From assembly GCA_032164245.1 (NCBI GenBank), contig JAVMKO010000001.1, positions 245,095,644-245,159,643 on the forward strand: a stretch of 64,000 bases of DNA. The letters are read 5' to 3'. The translations under genes and the position numbers were made by a program. Origin of the DNA: Sternotherus odoratus (taxonomy: Eukaryota; Chordata; Testudines; Kinosternidae). Shown in pieces: positions 44,975-56,044 of the stretch (positions within the stretch are counted from its first letter, which is position 1; each line of letters begins with the position of its first letter). The notes under the pieces were generated by a model. That model searched no databases. It saw only the letters and a program-made list of their open reading frames with translations, and was not told the origin of the DNA.

Positions 44975-46040
44975 GTGTAATGACAACTGCATATATTCAC
45001 TGGTGTTTGTGTTTATATGGATGCTGATTGTGGGGAAAATGACTAAACAGCCTTCTTATGGATGACAGTGCATATTCTGCTCAAATAGTGGTCACTTGGC
45101 AGTGTTCTCCTGAAAGGAAGCCTGGGATGTTATTACAGCCTATCACCACCAATGGCCTTCATGCTCAGTACCTTGGAGGAACATCTCTAAAAGAGAAGAC
45201 TGAAGAAGAAAAGGTAGAAAATGCTAAGCACAAAGGAAAAATATTAGTACAGAATTATTTTTATTGGGCAGCATATTTATTGGGTAGTTTACTTTTGGGG
45301 TTCTATGCATTTTGTCTGTGGTATATATAGTGTCGTTCCCTTCACTTCAATCCACATAACATATAGTACATTTTAGGGTTTATAATATTAATGCCATTCT
45401 GCTGAGAGCATCTGTTCCTGTTACTTGGTATGCTTTTTTTCTTCCTCATCATAGAACTCCTTCATCTTCCAAGCTCTTTGAATACAGCCAATGTTCATCT
45501 TCAAAGAGATGATCTCAGGAAAACCCTCACGATTAAAGCCAATGTAATCTGTCCTTTCATTTTAAGAATATTTCCAAAAACTGTTACCTTTGTCATCACA
45601 AAGTCATAAAAGTGCACTTTCAGGTCTTGCACAGTATCAACAAGGTCAGGTAGTAAGGAATTTGTATTTTGAGATTTGGAAAATGATTGGAAACGATAAT
45701 ATCTTAAGCAAAATCTTCAAAGAGGTACATTATCAACTGCAGTAATATAGTGCTACAGATTCATACGAAAGACTTCAAAGCAGATATTCAAATAAATACT
45801 TGAATGAGAGGATAACTAACGAGGGTGTATCATAGGCATTCCTTAATACCTATTTCATTGCTTTATTAATTATCACCCAGCCAGACAAAATAATGATGCA
45901 ATGTTATTGGATTACTAAATAAAACGATGCATTGCCAAAGACCATAAAGAACCTTTAATCATACAGAATATTTTTTGCAGTTTTGTAATTTATATGCTGC
46001 ACTGTAATTTATATGCTGCACCTATCACTTAAATCAACTT
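44975..46040. other. Unassigned interval
   Basis: The 90-codon frame at 45058-45330 ends in a hydrophobic stretch but has no recognisable domain. The 20-base phrase around TGTAATTTATATGCTGCAC is tandemly repeated at about 45984-46021. Confidence 0.35.
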
Positions 46041-46044
46041 CTGT

Positions 46045-46899
46045 ACCAGATGACTAGAGGATAGCTAATGTGATACCCAATTTTTAAAAAGTGTTCAGAG
46101 GCGATCCTGGCAATTACAGGCTGGTGTGCCTAACTTCAGTACCAGGCAAATTGACTTAAACTATAGTAAAGAACAGAATTAGCAGACACATAGATGAACA
46201 TGATTTGTTGGGGAAGAGTCAACATGGCTTTTGTATACTTGGACTTTCATAAAGCTGTTGACAAAATCCCTCACAAAATGCGCTAAAAGTAAAGAGTCAT
46301 GGCATAAGAGGGAAAGTCCTCTCATAGATCAGTAACTGGTTAAAAGTCAGGAAACAAAGGATAGGATAAAAGCTCAGTTTTCAGAATGGAGTGAGGTAAT
46401 AGTGGTGTCCCCCACGGATCTGTACTGGGACCAGTGCAGTTCAACATATTCATAAATGATCTGGAAAAGGGGGTAAATTGTGAGGTGGCAACATTTGAGG
46501 ACAATACAAAATTACGCAGTATAGTTAAGTACAAAGAGGACTACGAAGAGTTACAAAGGAATCTCACAAAACTGGGTGACTGGGCAACAAAATGGCAGAT
46601 GAAATTCAATGCTGAAAAATGCAAAGTAATGAACATTGGAAAGCATGACCCCTAATATACTTATAAAATCATGGGGTCTAAATTAGCTGTTACCATTCAA
46701 GAAAGAAATCTTGGAGTCATTGTGAATAGTTCTTTGAAAATATCTGCTCAATGTGCAGCGGCAGTCAGAAAAGCTAACAGAATGATAGGAACTATTAGAA
46801 AAGGGACAGATGATAAGACAGTAAATATAATGCCACTATATAAATTCATGGTACGCCTACATCTTGAATACTGCATGCAGTTTAGGTCACCCCAACTAA

Positions 46900-46950
<51 letters not shown>

Positions 46951-47530
46951 TGGAAAAGGTACAGAGAAGGGTAACAAAATGATTAACTGTATGGAACAGC
47001 TTCCATAAGAGGAGAGATTTAAAAGGCTGGGACTTTTCTGCTTGGAAAAGAGATGACTAAGGGGGATATAATAGAGGTTTATAAAATCATAAATAGAATG
47101 GAGAAAGTGAATAAGGAAGTGTTATTTATTCCTTCATATAACACAAGCTCTAGGGGTCACCCAATGAAATTAATACACACCAGGTTTAAAACAAGCACAA
47201 GGAAGTACTTCTTCACGCAGTGCACAGCCAACCTGTGGAACTTGATGCCATTGGATCTTGTGAAGGCCAAAACTATAACTGGATTCAAATAAGAATTAGA
47301 TAAATTCATGGAGGATAGGTCCATCAATGGCCAGGGATGTGATCCCATGCTCTAAGTGTCTCTAACTTCTAATTGCCAGAAGCTGGGAGTGGACAATGGG
47401 ATGGATCACTTAATGATTGCCTGTTCTGTTCATTCCCTCTGAAGCATCTGGCATTGCCCATTGTTGGAAGGCAGGATATTGTGATAGATGGACCATTGAT
47501 CTGACCCAATATAGCCGTTCTTATGTATTG
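46045..47530 (+). pseudogene. CR1 LINE, reverse transcriptase to 3' end
   Basis: Covers the RT from a NYRPVCLTS-type stretch (bases near 46110-46140) to the 3' tail. It contains [20 protein letters not shown] (palm), where the expected FADDTK active-site motif is FEDNTK. It continues with GDWATKWQMKFNAEKCKVMN, GSKLAVTIQERNLGVIVNSS, and the C-terminal segment TRKYFFTQCTANLWNLMPLD. These are standard CR1 landmarks in order. Two or more frameshifts and the altered catalytic Asp residues make it inactive. The 3' end is CCGTTCTTATGT near 47516-47527. A GT/AT microsatellite has expanded inside it. Confidence 0.9.
46901..46945 (+). repeat. (GT)n(AT)n microsatellite inside CR1
   Basis: Seven GT units followed by about fifteen AT units, located where other CR1 copies carry a short AAGATATATTA-like stretch. 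Confidence 0.97.
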
Positions 47531-49800
47531 CTTCTTAATAAGTATTTACATTGTTTTAAAAGCAGTTTACAAAAAACCTATAGCCCATAACCATAGTAAA
47601 ATACTAACCATGAATTCTGTGTTTTTTCCTCACTGAAATATGTCTCATTTTGGTGGTAGTGTGTGGAGCATGGGGGAGCACTGCTTTACTTCACAGTGTG
47701 CAGGCTTATGCTGTCCTTGAATCAGTGCCTGATTCCCATTTACAGTATAAGGGCTTGTGCATGTTGATTAAGGGGAGCATATGCAGTAATATTGTCCAGC
47801 ATATTTCACTTAGTATTTGCACAGTAAGTACAAGGTTAGGACACGATTGTTATTTACGGGCTTTGCTATTATTCCAAACAAATGTGTTATGATAAGATGT
47901 TGGTAAACCTTCCTGAAATTGCTTGGAAAGTTAAAAAAAAAACAACCCACTAATGGCCCAGTCCCATGATTGCATGCTCAACTCCTGTTGACTTGAAAGA
48001 GAACTGAGGACATTCATCACTTGGAAGGATTGGACATCCAACTGCTTTTCAGGCACACATACTTTATGTGTGAATTTGAAATGTCCATAAGTTGCTAGGT
48101 CATAAGCTCATAGGTCTGGTTGCAGTAATGACCTCTCAACTTTAACATATTTACATTGCCCCACAAATTAAATATAAATTGGCTAATTCCTAGAGTATCA
48201 AGAAATATAGAACGATAGAACTATGGGTAACACTGTAACTCATAGATCATAAGAAATCATAAGAAATAAGTATACAGACATAAGTTCACTTTCACAAATT
48301 TTGTAATTCATGCTCAGGTAATAAACTGCTCGAAGACCCTTGGAAGCAGTTCCTTCTGGGAGGCTTCAGCTGGATCCTTGCTTAAAGTAAAAATCCTGCC
48401 TTTTTAGTACAGTTGCTTAGTCCTAAACTCCTTAAATCCTGGGATTACTCACTCGTTACTTCATTATCTTGGACTCCTACTGGTCCAAGCTGTGAAATGT
48501 CAGTGTCTCTCTCCCAGTACTCTAAGGAATTAAAAGGCCCTTTCTCCTTGCTTCTGCTCCATGTTATTGGTCTTGGTGTATGTAAATGGAGATTCAGCTC
48601 TGCCAACCTAGTCCTTTGTTCATCCTTTTTCTTCATCACACTTTCTATTTCTCAGTTCATCTTGTTTTGTTTTTAAACAAGACAGTCCACATCATTATCA
48701 CATGTTCTGAGTTATTTCTATCCGATAACGTAACGTGATCCCAAATGTGGTAAAATTTAGTTATCGTGTGAATAAGTTACTATTAAGTGTTGTTTATTGC
48801 CAAGCTTTAGGTAGTGTTCAAGGTAGTGTTCAAAACCCTTCTGTCTTAACCCGAATCACATCTGCTAACCTACAATTGGCCCTGAGTTGTATAGAGACTG
48901 CCAGTTGTGCAGAACTGAGATATATTTATGGGTTTGATTTTTCTCTGAAATGGAAAGTCATTTGCAAGGGACAATGCAAGTAACATTGAACGTATTTCAG
49001 TGGTTATTTAAGTTGAATTTCAACCAGAGCTAAATGAAACTTTTCTAACAAAAATTCAAACAGGTAAGTTATGCGTCTAAAACCGGGGGTGGGTTTCTTA
49101 AACATAAGATTCGCTTAAATTTATGAATCTATCAGCCCGGGTGGGCCAAGGTTTGTGTGAATGTGGGTAGATTTGTCGTTTCAGGGGAAAGTCAATTAAA
49201 GCTTGGTAGTGTTGCCAGTTTTGCATTCAGATTTTGGGTTAATTTGAACCCCAAGCCCCGAATGAAGCTTGGGCATGACCCCACAATGTTTTGAAGCTAA
49301 AAAAGGAGGATTCATATCAAGGTAAAGCTCTGAGGTTTATACAAATCTGATTTATTCCTAATCTACAGAAAAGGCCGGTGAATCAAACTAAAGCATACTG
49401 CCAAGATTCTGAAACTACTGTAGCCCAGTGGGTAGCTTGCCTAAATTATATTCACTGCTTTGCATTACATTTTGCATTGCATTATATTCCACAGCAATGC
49501 AAGAAACATACAGGCCTGTATCTTGTAAGACATTAGCTTCAGCAAGTTAGCACAAGCCGTGAGGCCTATGAAATTTGAACAGATGAACTTTGCACCACTC
49601 AGTGGAAAACCCCAAGTATTTGGGGAGCTGAAAATAGAAGGGGAAGTTCTGACCACGGGCACATGGTTCAACCTCAAAAGTATCCTGGAAACAAACTGAT
49701 GTACGTAATAAGTGTATGAGATACATCTAATGCTAGCCGGCTTGCTAGCCTATATATCTTTTCTTATAAGTTTCTTATTTACTTATGGGTTTGATAATTT
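47531..49800. other. Unassigned interval
   Basis: No gene or bounded repeat recognised; short frames (48413-48676, 48735-48983) have no domain. Confidence 0.35.
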
Positions 49801-49806
49801 GTTTTA

Positions 49807-50115
49807 CAGTAGACTCTCGATTATCCAGAATTGGGTTAACCAGATTGTGGATTAACTGGGATGTCAAAAAAATACACGTAACTCTAAATACGTAAATACG
49901 GGTTAGCTCTGGCTTTGTTGTTGCCCCAAGCACAAACCCTCCCCAACCCACCAGGGTTCAGGGCAGTCAATAAACCAACACCCCCTCCTCCTGGCTCAGG
50001 GTGGCTGATGAACCAACCCCTCCCCCCCATATTTCCTATGGATGGTGATTATCCAGGATTTTATTAACCAGGATTAATTTTTTCCCTATCATCCTGGATA
50101 ATCGAGAGTCTACTG
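49807..50115. mobile_element. Tigger/pogo-like MITE
   Basis: A 309-bp element. Both ends begin CAGTAGACTCTCGATTATCC when read inwards (right end in reverse complement), exact for at least 20 bases. TA flanks both sides (49805-49806 and 50116-50117). The TIR style and TA target match Tigger-type Tc1/mariner elements. No transposase remains. Confidence 0.92.
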
Positions 50116-50375
50116 TATTATAATAGGCTTATAAGTTTATACTAATCTATATTTTGGCTATAACACAATGGACCTGCAGGCCACATCCTGTATGTTGAGC
50201 TAAGGCAAAGTTAGCATACATATGGTTGGTACCTTTCACCTAGGATAGATGGAGATGAGGTCCATATATGGCTTCAATCTTTAACATAGAAAATGTGTTG
50301 AAGTAGATTGGCATAGGGGGCTTCCTAAATTCATACCCTTTTAAAATGAACAAGTACAACAGAACTCAGAACTTG

Positions 50376-50432
50376 GAGAGAAACAAAATAACTGGATAGG
50401 ACAGAAACAAAATAACCGGATAGGACAGAAAT
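50376..50432 (+). repeat. Short tandem duplication
   Basis: The unit AGAAACAAAATAAC(T/C)GGATA plus GGAC is present twice, then a partial AGAAATAAC copy, just upstream of the PLE insertion. Confidence 0.8.
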
Positions 50433-50489
50433 AACAAATGTGATACCTGACCACAAAAGGGTCATGGTAACAAATTGACATATATGATA

Positions 50490-50890
50490 ATTAGAGACTG
50501 CAAAGGAAAACTGCAGAGCTGCAATTCATTTGAAAATTTAACACAATCAATATGGGATTGAACAAAGACCTTCAATGGCTTGCTAATTACAAAAATAGCT
50601 TCTCCTCTCTCCATGTTCACCTCCCCATTCAACTGCTAGAAGAATAACCCACCCTCCCTGATTGGAGATAACAAACTGGTTCAGCCTAATTGGACTAACT
50701 TTGTTACCTCCTCCCTGGTTCTTGCCTACTTTTCTATACCTGCCTCTGGACACTTCCACTGCTTGCATCCGACAAAGTGGGTATTAGCCCATGAAAGCTT
50801 ATGCTTCAAAACTTTATAGTTAGTCTTTAAGGTGCCACAGGACTTTGTTACCTCTGCTATTCCAGACTAACACGGCTACCTCTCTGATTC
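50490..50890 (+). mobile_element. Penelope-like element, 5'-truncated 3' end
   Basis: The start matches 5835 onward in the PLE at 5.5 kb (GACTGCAAAGGAAAACTGCA), so only the last codons of the ORF and the 3' UTR remain. The end is complete: CAGACTAACACGGCTACCTC then TCTGATTC. Flanks TTGACATATATGATA (50475-50489) and TTGACATCATTGATA (50891-50905) agree at 12 of 15 positions, consistent with a decayed target duplication. A minus-strand frame of 61 codons here is incidental. Confidence 0.88.
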
Positions 50891-51260
50891 TTGACATCAT
50901 TGATATACTAATCTATACAAAAAAACCCCACCCCAACATTAGTAAAGAGAGGAAATACAAATAAGGAAAAGGGGGAAAATCCCTACTGAATATGCAGTAA
51001 ACATAACGGCATCAGTGTAACATATAAAAGTGGCATCCCGGTCTAGGGGCAGTAGGAGAGAGAGATGTAATCCTTGGGAAGTGCCAGAAGGATGGCCACT
51101 GGTGATGACTTGGGAAGGTGATGGTGAAGAGGAAGATGATGGCTAACATTTCAGGTTGTTCTACAAGGGATGGTGTGAGTATATGGATGTGCAGATGTAC
51201 ATTCCGTAGTATCTCTACCTTACTGAGTTGGGGTGTTTGTGACTGTTCTAAATGTGTTAA

Positions 51261-51632
51261 TCTATATATATAAAAGTCAAATGGTGTATGCGTGCGTGTA
51301 TGTACGTTCCCTTACTCCTTCCACACCGTTTGAGCTAGAGATTTGAAATTTGGTACAGTTATAGGCTTTAGGGTCCTAATCAGGGTAAGAATCGAAAATT
51401 TTTCAAATATCACCTCTGATGCCCCCTAGGGGTGAAATTCTTTAAAGCCCATTAACATCAGCTGGGCAGTTGTTGTTCTCTGTGACATAGTTATGATGTA
51501 ATAATACCCCCCTCCAACGGACCCCGCACTCACTCAGCTCTCTCCCCCCTCCAACGGCCCCCCCACTCGCTCAGCTCTTCCCCCCTCCTCCCCCCTCCAA
51601 CGGACCCAAGCAACGCCGAGTATTTCTGCTAG
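51261..51632 (+). mobile_element. Non-autonomous Helitron
   Basis: Begins TCTATATATATAAAAGTCAA and ends TATTTCTGCTAG, inserted between A (51260) and T (51633). The 5' TC, the 3' CTAG, the A/T target and the lack of target duplication are the classic Helitron signature. A GC-rich CAACGCCGAG stretch precedes the end, where a short hairpin is usual. The interior has TTTGAAATTTGGTACAGTTA and a C-rich minisatellite (about 51506-51605) built on CCCCCCTCCAACGG. It encodes no Rep/helicase. Confidence 0.85.
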
Positions 51633-52730
51633 TAAACTATATTTGTAAATATAAGAGCATTCCAATAGTGTGAGTGTTGCAACTGTGCACATTGGGGTTC
51701 CCAACTATAATTTGAATAATACTGGGCCTGATCTTGGGACAAGAACCTATCCACTCTCAAAGTGATAATTGGGGATTTTTAAGTAATCAATCGGGTAACA
51801 CTATAGGTGTGGAAATCTTTCTATTTTCCTTGTAAAGATTATAGTGACTGTCCCTGCCAGCAGGTATATGGGATCTTGGGGAGCAATTACCACACAGGTG
51901 GGGTGCAAAATAAACTTTATTAAGAAAATGCAAAAACAGGGAAAATTCAATAGTGAGGGGTATGGGGTTTGTCAAAGTAGACAATTGGGGAGGGGTTTCT
52001 TTTAGTAAATGGGATAGGGGGTTTCAATAGTGGGGTACAATACAGTGGGGTATAATACAGTAGGCAACCAATTAACACTGAAGTATAAATGTAACAGGTA
52101 GCTAACAATTCCTATGTAAAGAGTGTGTCACAGCAGCATATAACCAACTAACAGCATGGATAAAGTGTGTTAAATAACCAACAATTTTAGGTAAAAATGT
52201 AAATGTAAAATGTGAGGTGTGTTAGAGAGAAAAGGGGTAACCAATGGGGTTTTATGCTAGAAAGAGAGAGAGAAGACAGGCTGTAAATTGAAACAGCAGA
52301 GAAGTAAAGGTTGGGGGATGGGGGAAGAGGAGCACGTGGTGGAGGGAGATTTAAACTCAGGGAGACACAGAGCAGACAATTATACAAAACACAGCAAAAT
52401 CTTATCTATGATTTAACTTAACCAAAACTACACAAATTAGCAAATAACAAAACACAATGCAACAACTCTTTAAGGCTAACTTACAGGGTACAATGCAAGT
52501 AATTTCCTAAACCTAACTTAACTACAGCTATGCAAAATGAAATTACAACTTATCTAGACTAAAAGACAAAATCTAACCTAATGGGTGCACCTTATACTAG
52601 GGGTAGTTTCAGAGGGCAGGGTGGTGTGTGCCCAGGTACAGTCCAGGAAGGCACAGGCTTATTTCTAGCAGCAAAGGTGCTGCAAAGCAAGGAACAGATT
52701 ACAGATACAGACCAAGGTTTAGTTTGAGTC

Positions 52731-52812
52731 TAAGAGAGGTTTTAAGACACAGACCAAGGAGTTTAAGAGAGGTTTTAAGACACAGACCAAGGAGTTTAAG
52801 AGAGGTTTTAAG
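52731..52812 (+). repeat. 33-bp minisatellite
   Basis: Unit TAAGAGAGGTTTTAAGACAC plus AGACCAAGGAGTT, about 2.5 copies starting at 52731, 52764 and 52797. The in-frame 33-bp unit creates an apparent 11-residue protein repeat that is an artefact. Confidence 0.93.
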
Positions 52813-53007
52813 TCTGTGTTGGGGAAACAGAGCCAGCAGCTAAAGTAATTAAAGTATAGAAAGTTTCACAGAGGGATTTTCACCAGTCCCCAGGCAGCAG
52901 CAAAGACTGAAGCAGCAATCAACATCAGAAGATGCCAGGAGGACTCGGTACGGTCCTGATAATCAAGAGGTCTCTCAGGCAGCAATTCGTTCTTCGTGGG
53001 GTGGGGG

Positions 53008-53133
53008 GTTAAAAACGGGGGTATGCTCAAAAATAAAACGAGAGCGGGGGGGTTAAAACGGGGGGACGCTCAAAAATAAAACGAGAGCGGGGGGGTTAAA
53101 ACGGGGGGACGCTCAAAAATAAAACGAGAGCGG
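53008..53133 (+). repeat. About 43-bp minisatellite
   Basis: Three copies of a unit with GGTTAAAACGGGGGGACGCT followed by CAAAAATAAAACGAGAGCGG. It is G-rich and CpG-containing, unlike the flanks. Confidence 0.93.
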
Positions 53134-53529
53134 AGAAAGGACCCCCCAGAAACCCTGGCTGATCAGACCAGGTAGCAGTGCAGGAACCTTTCTGATGCTT
53201 GTTTCAAAAATGCCTGTTCTTAAAGGCAAACTCAGGCAGTTTCCCCGCCAGTAATGCTGATAGGCTCCTTCTGTCACAGGGGAGGAGTTCAGAGAAAAAC
53301 TGCAGGTGAGCATAGAGACATGCCTGGGCAGAGTCCTGGACCATAGGTGTGAGTTCCACCTCATGACTCAAAAGCACATGAGGCCTATGACTCATGCCCA
53401 GGATCTTCAAAAACACATTAGATCTTACAGCTTTGGACATTGTCTACCCTACACCGAGCCCAGGTTTAACAAGGTGATAACAGGACCAACCCTTTGAACA
53501 GGGCAGTTATCCCACTTAGCACAAGTGGC

Positions 53530-53712
53530 CATCCCTTTGAGAAGGGCAATGGCTCTTGGTAAACAACTTAAGGGGCCCTCCCTTTGAGAAGGGCAGTGGC
53601 CCTGGTAAACAATTTAACAGCCAGGGAGGGGTGGCCACAGGAGAACAAAAACAAAATGGAGTAAGGGGACAGCTGTAAGAAACAAAATGGAGTAGGGGGA
53701 AAGCTGTAACAG
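53530..53712 (+). repeat. Two short tandem duplications
   Basis: CCCTTTGAGAAGGGCA(A/G)TGG with a GGTAAACAA(C/T)TTA follow-up occurs at 53533 and 53579, and AACAAAATGGAGTA followed by GGGGACAGCTGTAA or its variant occurs twice at 53649-53710. The CCCTTTGAGAAGGG part is itself a near-palindrome. Confidence 0.85.
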
Positions 53713-53729
53713 ACAGTGACAAGCTGAAA

Positions 53730-54330
53730 GCACTGCTTTTGAGTTCTAATATGTCTGTTTTTATTTGTTTACGGTGTGTGTTCAGATGTGTGTAAGTAAT
53801 AAGGCAGAGGATAAGTAAGATGGGGGTGTTTCTGAAGGGGGAAAAAGAGAAGGAGGAAGTAAAAAGGAGAATCATAATTGGAGAAAAACAGGGAAATTGA
53901 ACTCTGACCTTGAGCTACTAAGACAGAAATAATCCCTTATGAATGCAACATGTTTCTGATTATGCTCTGGATTTCCTGCTACGTGCTCAAGTGGGCAAAC
54001 AGAACAATCATGTTCCATAAGGTATGGCTTTGTTTTCCCTTTAAAAATCATTTTGTGCCTTCTGAAATCACTTCAGAAGTGTGCCTTTCCTTTGATATTA
54101 TGCCCCCAAACAATTCAGGAATAGATAACTAAGCTGACATTTTGTTTTAATTATCACCATAAAAAAACAAGCTTGTGGTACATTATTGTAATACATTTTA
54201 GCAATAAATGAAATAATACACTAGACTTGACAAAGAAAAAGCGGGGGGCGGGGGTTTGGTGGAAACATTAGAAATATTAAAAATCCTTTGTAATTTGGAT
54301 CTGTAATAATAGTGGCCATATAAAGTATGT
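53730..54330. other. Unassigned interval
   Basis: No gene recognised. A G-rich run (GCGGGGGGCGGGGGTTTGG) lies at 54241-54259. Confidence 0.35.
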
Positions 54331-54639
54331 GATTATCATCATTTTTTTATTGCACAAAGGTGCCTAAGTCCAATATTTAGGTGTCACTGACATTCTCAAA
54401 ACTACCACTCGGTTGCCTAACCCTGGAGGTATCTAAGTTTCCACCGATGAGCATTTGCAAAGCTATCTAAGACCTGATGCTGCTTCACAGCTAGTGAGTT
54501 GCTTGGAGCCCTAGAATAAGCAAAAGCTCTGGAAGGGTTTTCAAACGAGGCGTTCCCCCTATCTCACCATTGAGCTTGATCCTGTAGGCACACTCAGAGG
54601 ATGCATGGGATCAGGCCTGCATGACAGGGCCTCAAGCCA

Positions 54640-55110
54640 AAGAAGGAGTGTGTCTAATAGCCAGGTGGTTAGGGCATAGGGTGACCAGACAGCAAGTGTG
54701 AAAAATCAGGACAGGGAATGGGGGGTAATAGGAGTCTATATAAGAGAAAGACCCAAAAATCGGGACTGTCCCTATAAAATCGGGACATCTGGTCACCGTA
54801 TTAGGGCACCACGTGGGATGTGAGAGATTCAAGTTTGAATCGCAACTCTGCCTGTTTTGGAGAAAGGACTTACTTGAACCTGACTGCCCCAGGCTATAGA
54901 GTCAATCACACTCTGTCTTGCTCAAGGAGAAATACTTAATGATTTATACAAAGTAGAACAGCTCCAACAGGACAGATTGAAAGACACCTCCCAAAATAGC
55001 CAAAAGCCCAGTGCTTGTGCTGCTGACGTGGGAGACTTGCATTCAAGCCCCTGCTCGACATCAGGCAGGGAAAGGAGTTGAATCTGTTTCCTAGATGAGA
55101 GTGCTCAAAC
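54640..55110 (+). repeat. tRNA-type SINE, possibly two tRNA-like units
   Basis: First unit: AGCCAGGTGGTTAGGGCA (A-box-like) at 54659-54676, interrupted by a mariner-like MITE, then GGGCACCACGTGGGATGTGA and the B-box-like TTCAAGTTTGAATC at 54829-54842. Second unit: GCCCAGTGCTTGTGCTGCTG then GTGGGAGACTTGCATTCAAG near 55006-55050. The phrase is typical of reptile tRNA-derived SINEs. Too diverged to be a tRNA gene. Confidence 0.65.
54679..54798. mobile_element. Mariner-like MITE
   Basis: A 120-bp element with ends GGGTGACCAGACAGCAAG and, in reverse complement, CGGTGACCAGATGTCCCG. TA lies on both sides (54677-54678 and 54799-54800). The AAATCGGGAC motif recurs inside. It splits the A-box and B-box of the surrounding SINE. 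Confidence 0.9.
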
Positions 55111-55142
55111 TTCTGGGATTTCTGTTCTGAAGTCTCTCACGG

Positions 55143-55335
55143 TGTGTCTACTCTGCAATAAAACACTTGTGTCTGGCACGTTGCAGCTGACTTGGGCTCA
55201 TGGGGCTATAGAATTGGAGTGTAGATGTAGGCTAGCCTGATAGTCTCCCATGATGCAACATCCACACTGCTATTTTTAGAACATTCTCTTGAGCAGGATT
55301 AAAGTTAATCTGTGTACCTACCCTGGAAATCCCAT
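55143..55335. repeat. MITE-like fragment
   Basis: GGTGTGTCTACTCTGCAATA, then GCAGCTGACTTGGGCTCATG, AGTGTAGATGTAGGC and ACATCCACACTGCTATTTTT match a reptile MITE family whose ends contain TCTACACTGCAAT. Its right end is not fixed. Confidence 0.5.
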
Positions 55336-55421
55336 TAGCCTTTGCGGAGTAACCCATGTAATTGTAGATATGATCGCCACTTTTCCACCCCTGATCTTTC
55401 CTTTCCTGCTTTGTTACACTG

Positions 55422-55500
55422 GGGGGAGATTTTCAAAGGCACAATGGAAGTTAGGTGCCAATTTTCATTGACTACCTACCACTTGTGCCTTTGTTTCTGA
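55422..55500 (+). repeat. Left half of the GGGGAGATTTTCAAAG MITE
   Basis: GGGGAGATTTTCAAAGGCAC then GGAAGTTAGGTGCCAATTTT is the same family as 12322-12426; the matching right end is missing. Confidence 0.6.
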
Positions 55501-55599
55501 AACCACAATGTAGAAGAGGGACCACCTTTTTATTTTTTATTTTACTGACCCACTTTTGGGAACCATAAAAGAATAAATAATTAATACTGATATCAGGTT

Positions 55600-56040
55600 C
55601 AATGACAAGGGGCCCTGAACACCTAAAAGGTCCCCTTCATCGAGGGCAAGACCACGGCTGACAAATTCACCCTTCTGGCACAAAGGAACTTTCTGCCATA
55701 AGGGAAAAGCTCATTTGTGAAGGGGACAAAACTTCCTCAGGTGTTGGCCCAAGACTGTGGAATGAACTCACCACGTCCTCTGTAAGTCCCTGACCTACTT
55801 CTTCGACTTTCCCCCTCTAATATAAGCACATAGCAGTGTGCATGTTTAAAAGAAAAAAACTCCAACAAGCCAAACCCTACCAAAATGAAACTCATCACCG
55901 CACACACAGTTCTCCCCATGGGGAAAGGATGAGAGAAAGAATTATCCACATGTGACCAATGTTAGTTATGTTGCTTAAGGCATTACTGGAGGGCACTCAG
56001 ATACAATGGCGAGGAAGGCAGTATAAAAACCTATATGTAA
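55600..56040 (+). repeat. Possible LINE 3' end (L2-like)
   Basis: A stretch reading TTGGCCCAAGACTGTGGAAT would translate to a GPRLWNEL-like motif seen near the C-terminus of L2-type LINE proteins. The end GGGCACTCAGATACAATGGC followed by GGCAGTATAAAAACC resembles short 3' tails of such elements. No reverse transcriptase is preserved. Confidence 0.35.
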
Positions 56041-56044
56041 TAGA

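Larger units (their letters stand above)
51790..53725 (-). repeat. Very long LTR-like block with internal minisatellites
   Basis: Read on the minus strand, the block ends with AATAAAGTTTATTTTGCACC (complement of about 51903-51922), a polyadenylation-signal context, about 120-130 bases before the presumed end near 51790. The other end lies near the TGTAAC/TGTTAC motif at about 53705-53712. Such a layout fits the U3-R-U5 of a long reptile retroviral LTR. Three minisatellite stretches lie inside. No gag, pol or env fragments were found, and neither exact ends nor a target duplication could be fixed. Confidence 0.5.

Noticed and set aside
45058..45330. Small membrane protein with a C-terminal hydrophobic segment
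   Set aside because: A 90-codon frame in AT-rich DNA gives hydrophobic residues easily; no family resemblance, no splice or promoter context.
52628..52843. Arg-rich repeat protein (REVLRHRPRSL units)
   Set aside because: The repeat is a 33-bp DNA minisatellite whose unit length is a multiple of three; no domain or start context supports a protein.
54827..54845. B-box-like sequence as evidence of a functional tRNA
   Set aside because: A-box and B-box are separated by a MITE and the acceptor stem does not pair, so it is SINE-derived.
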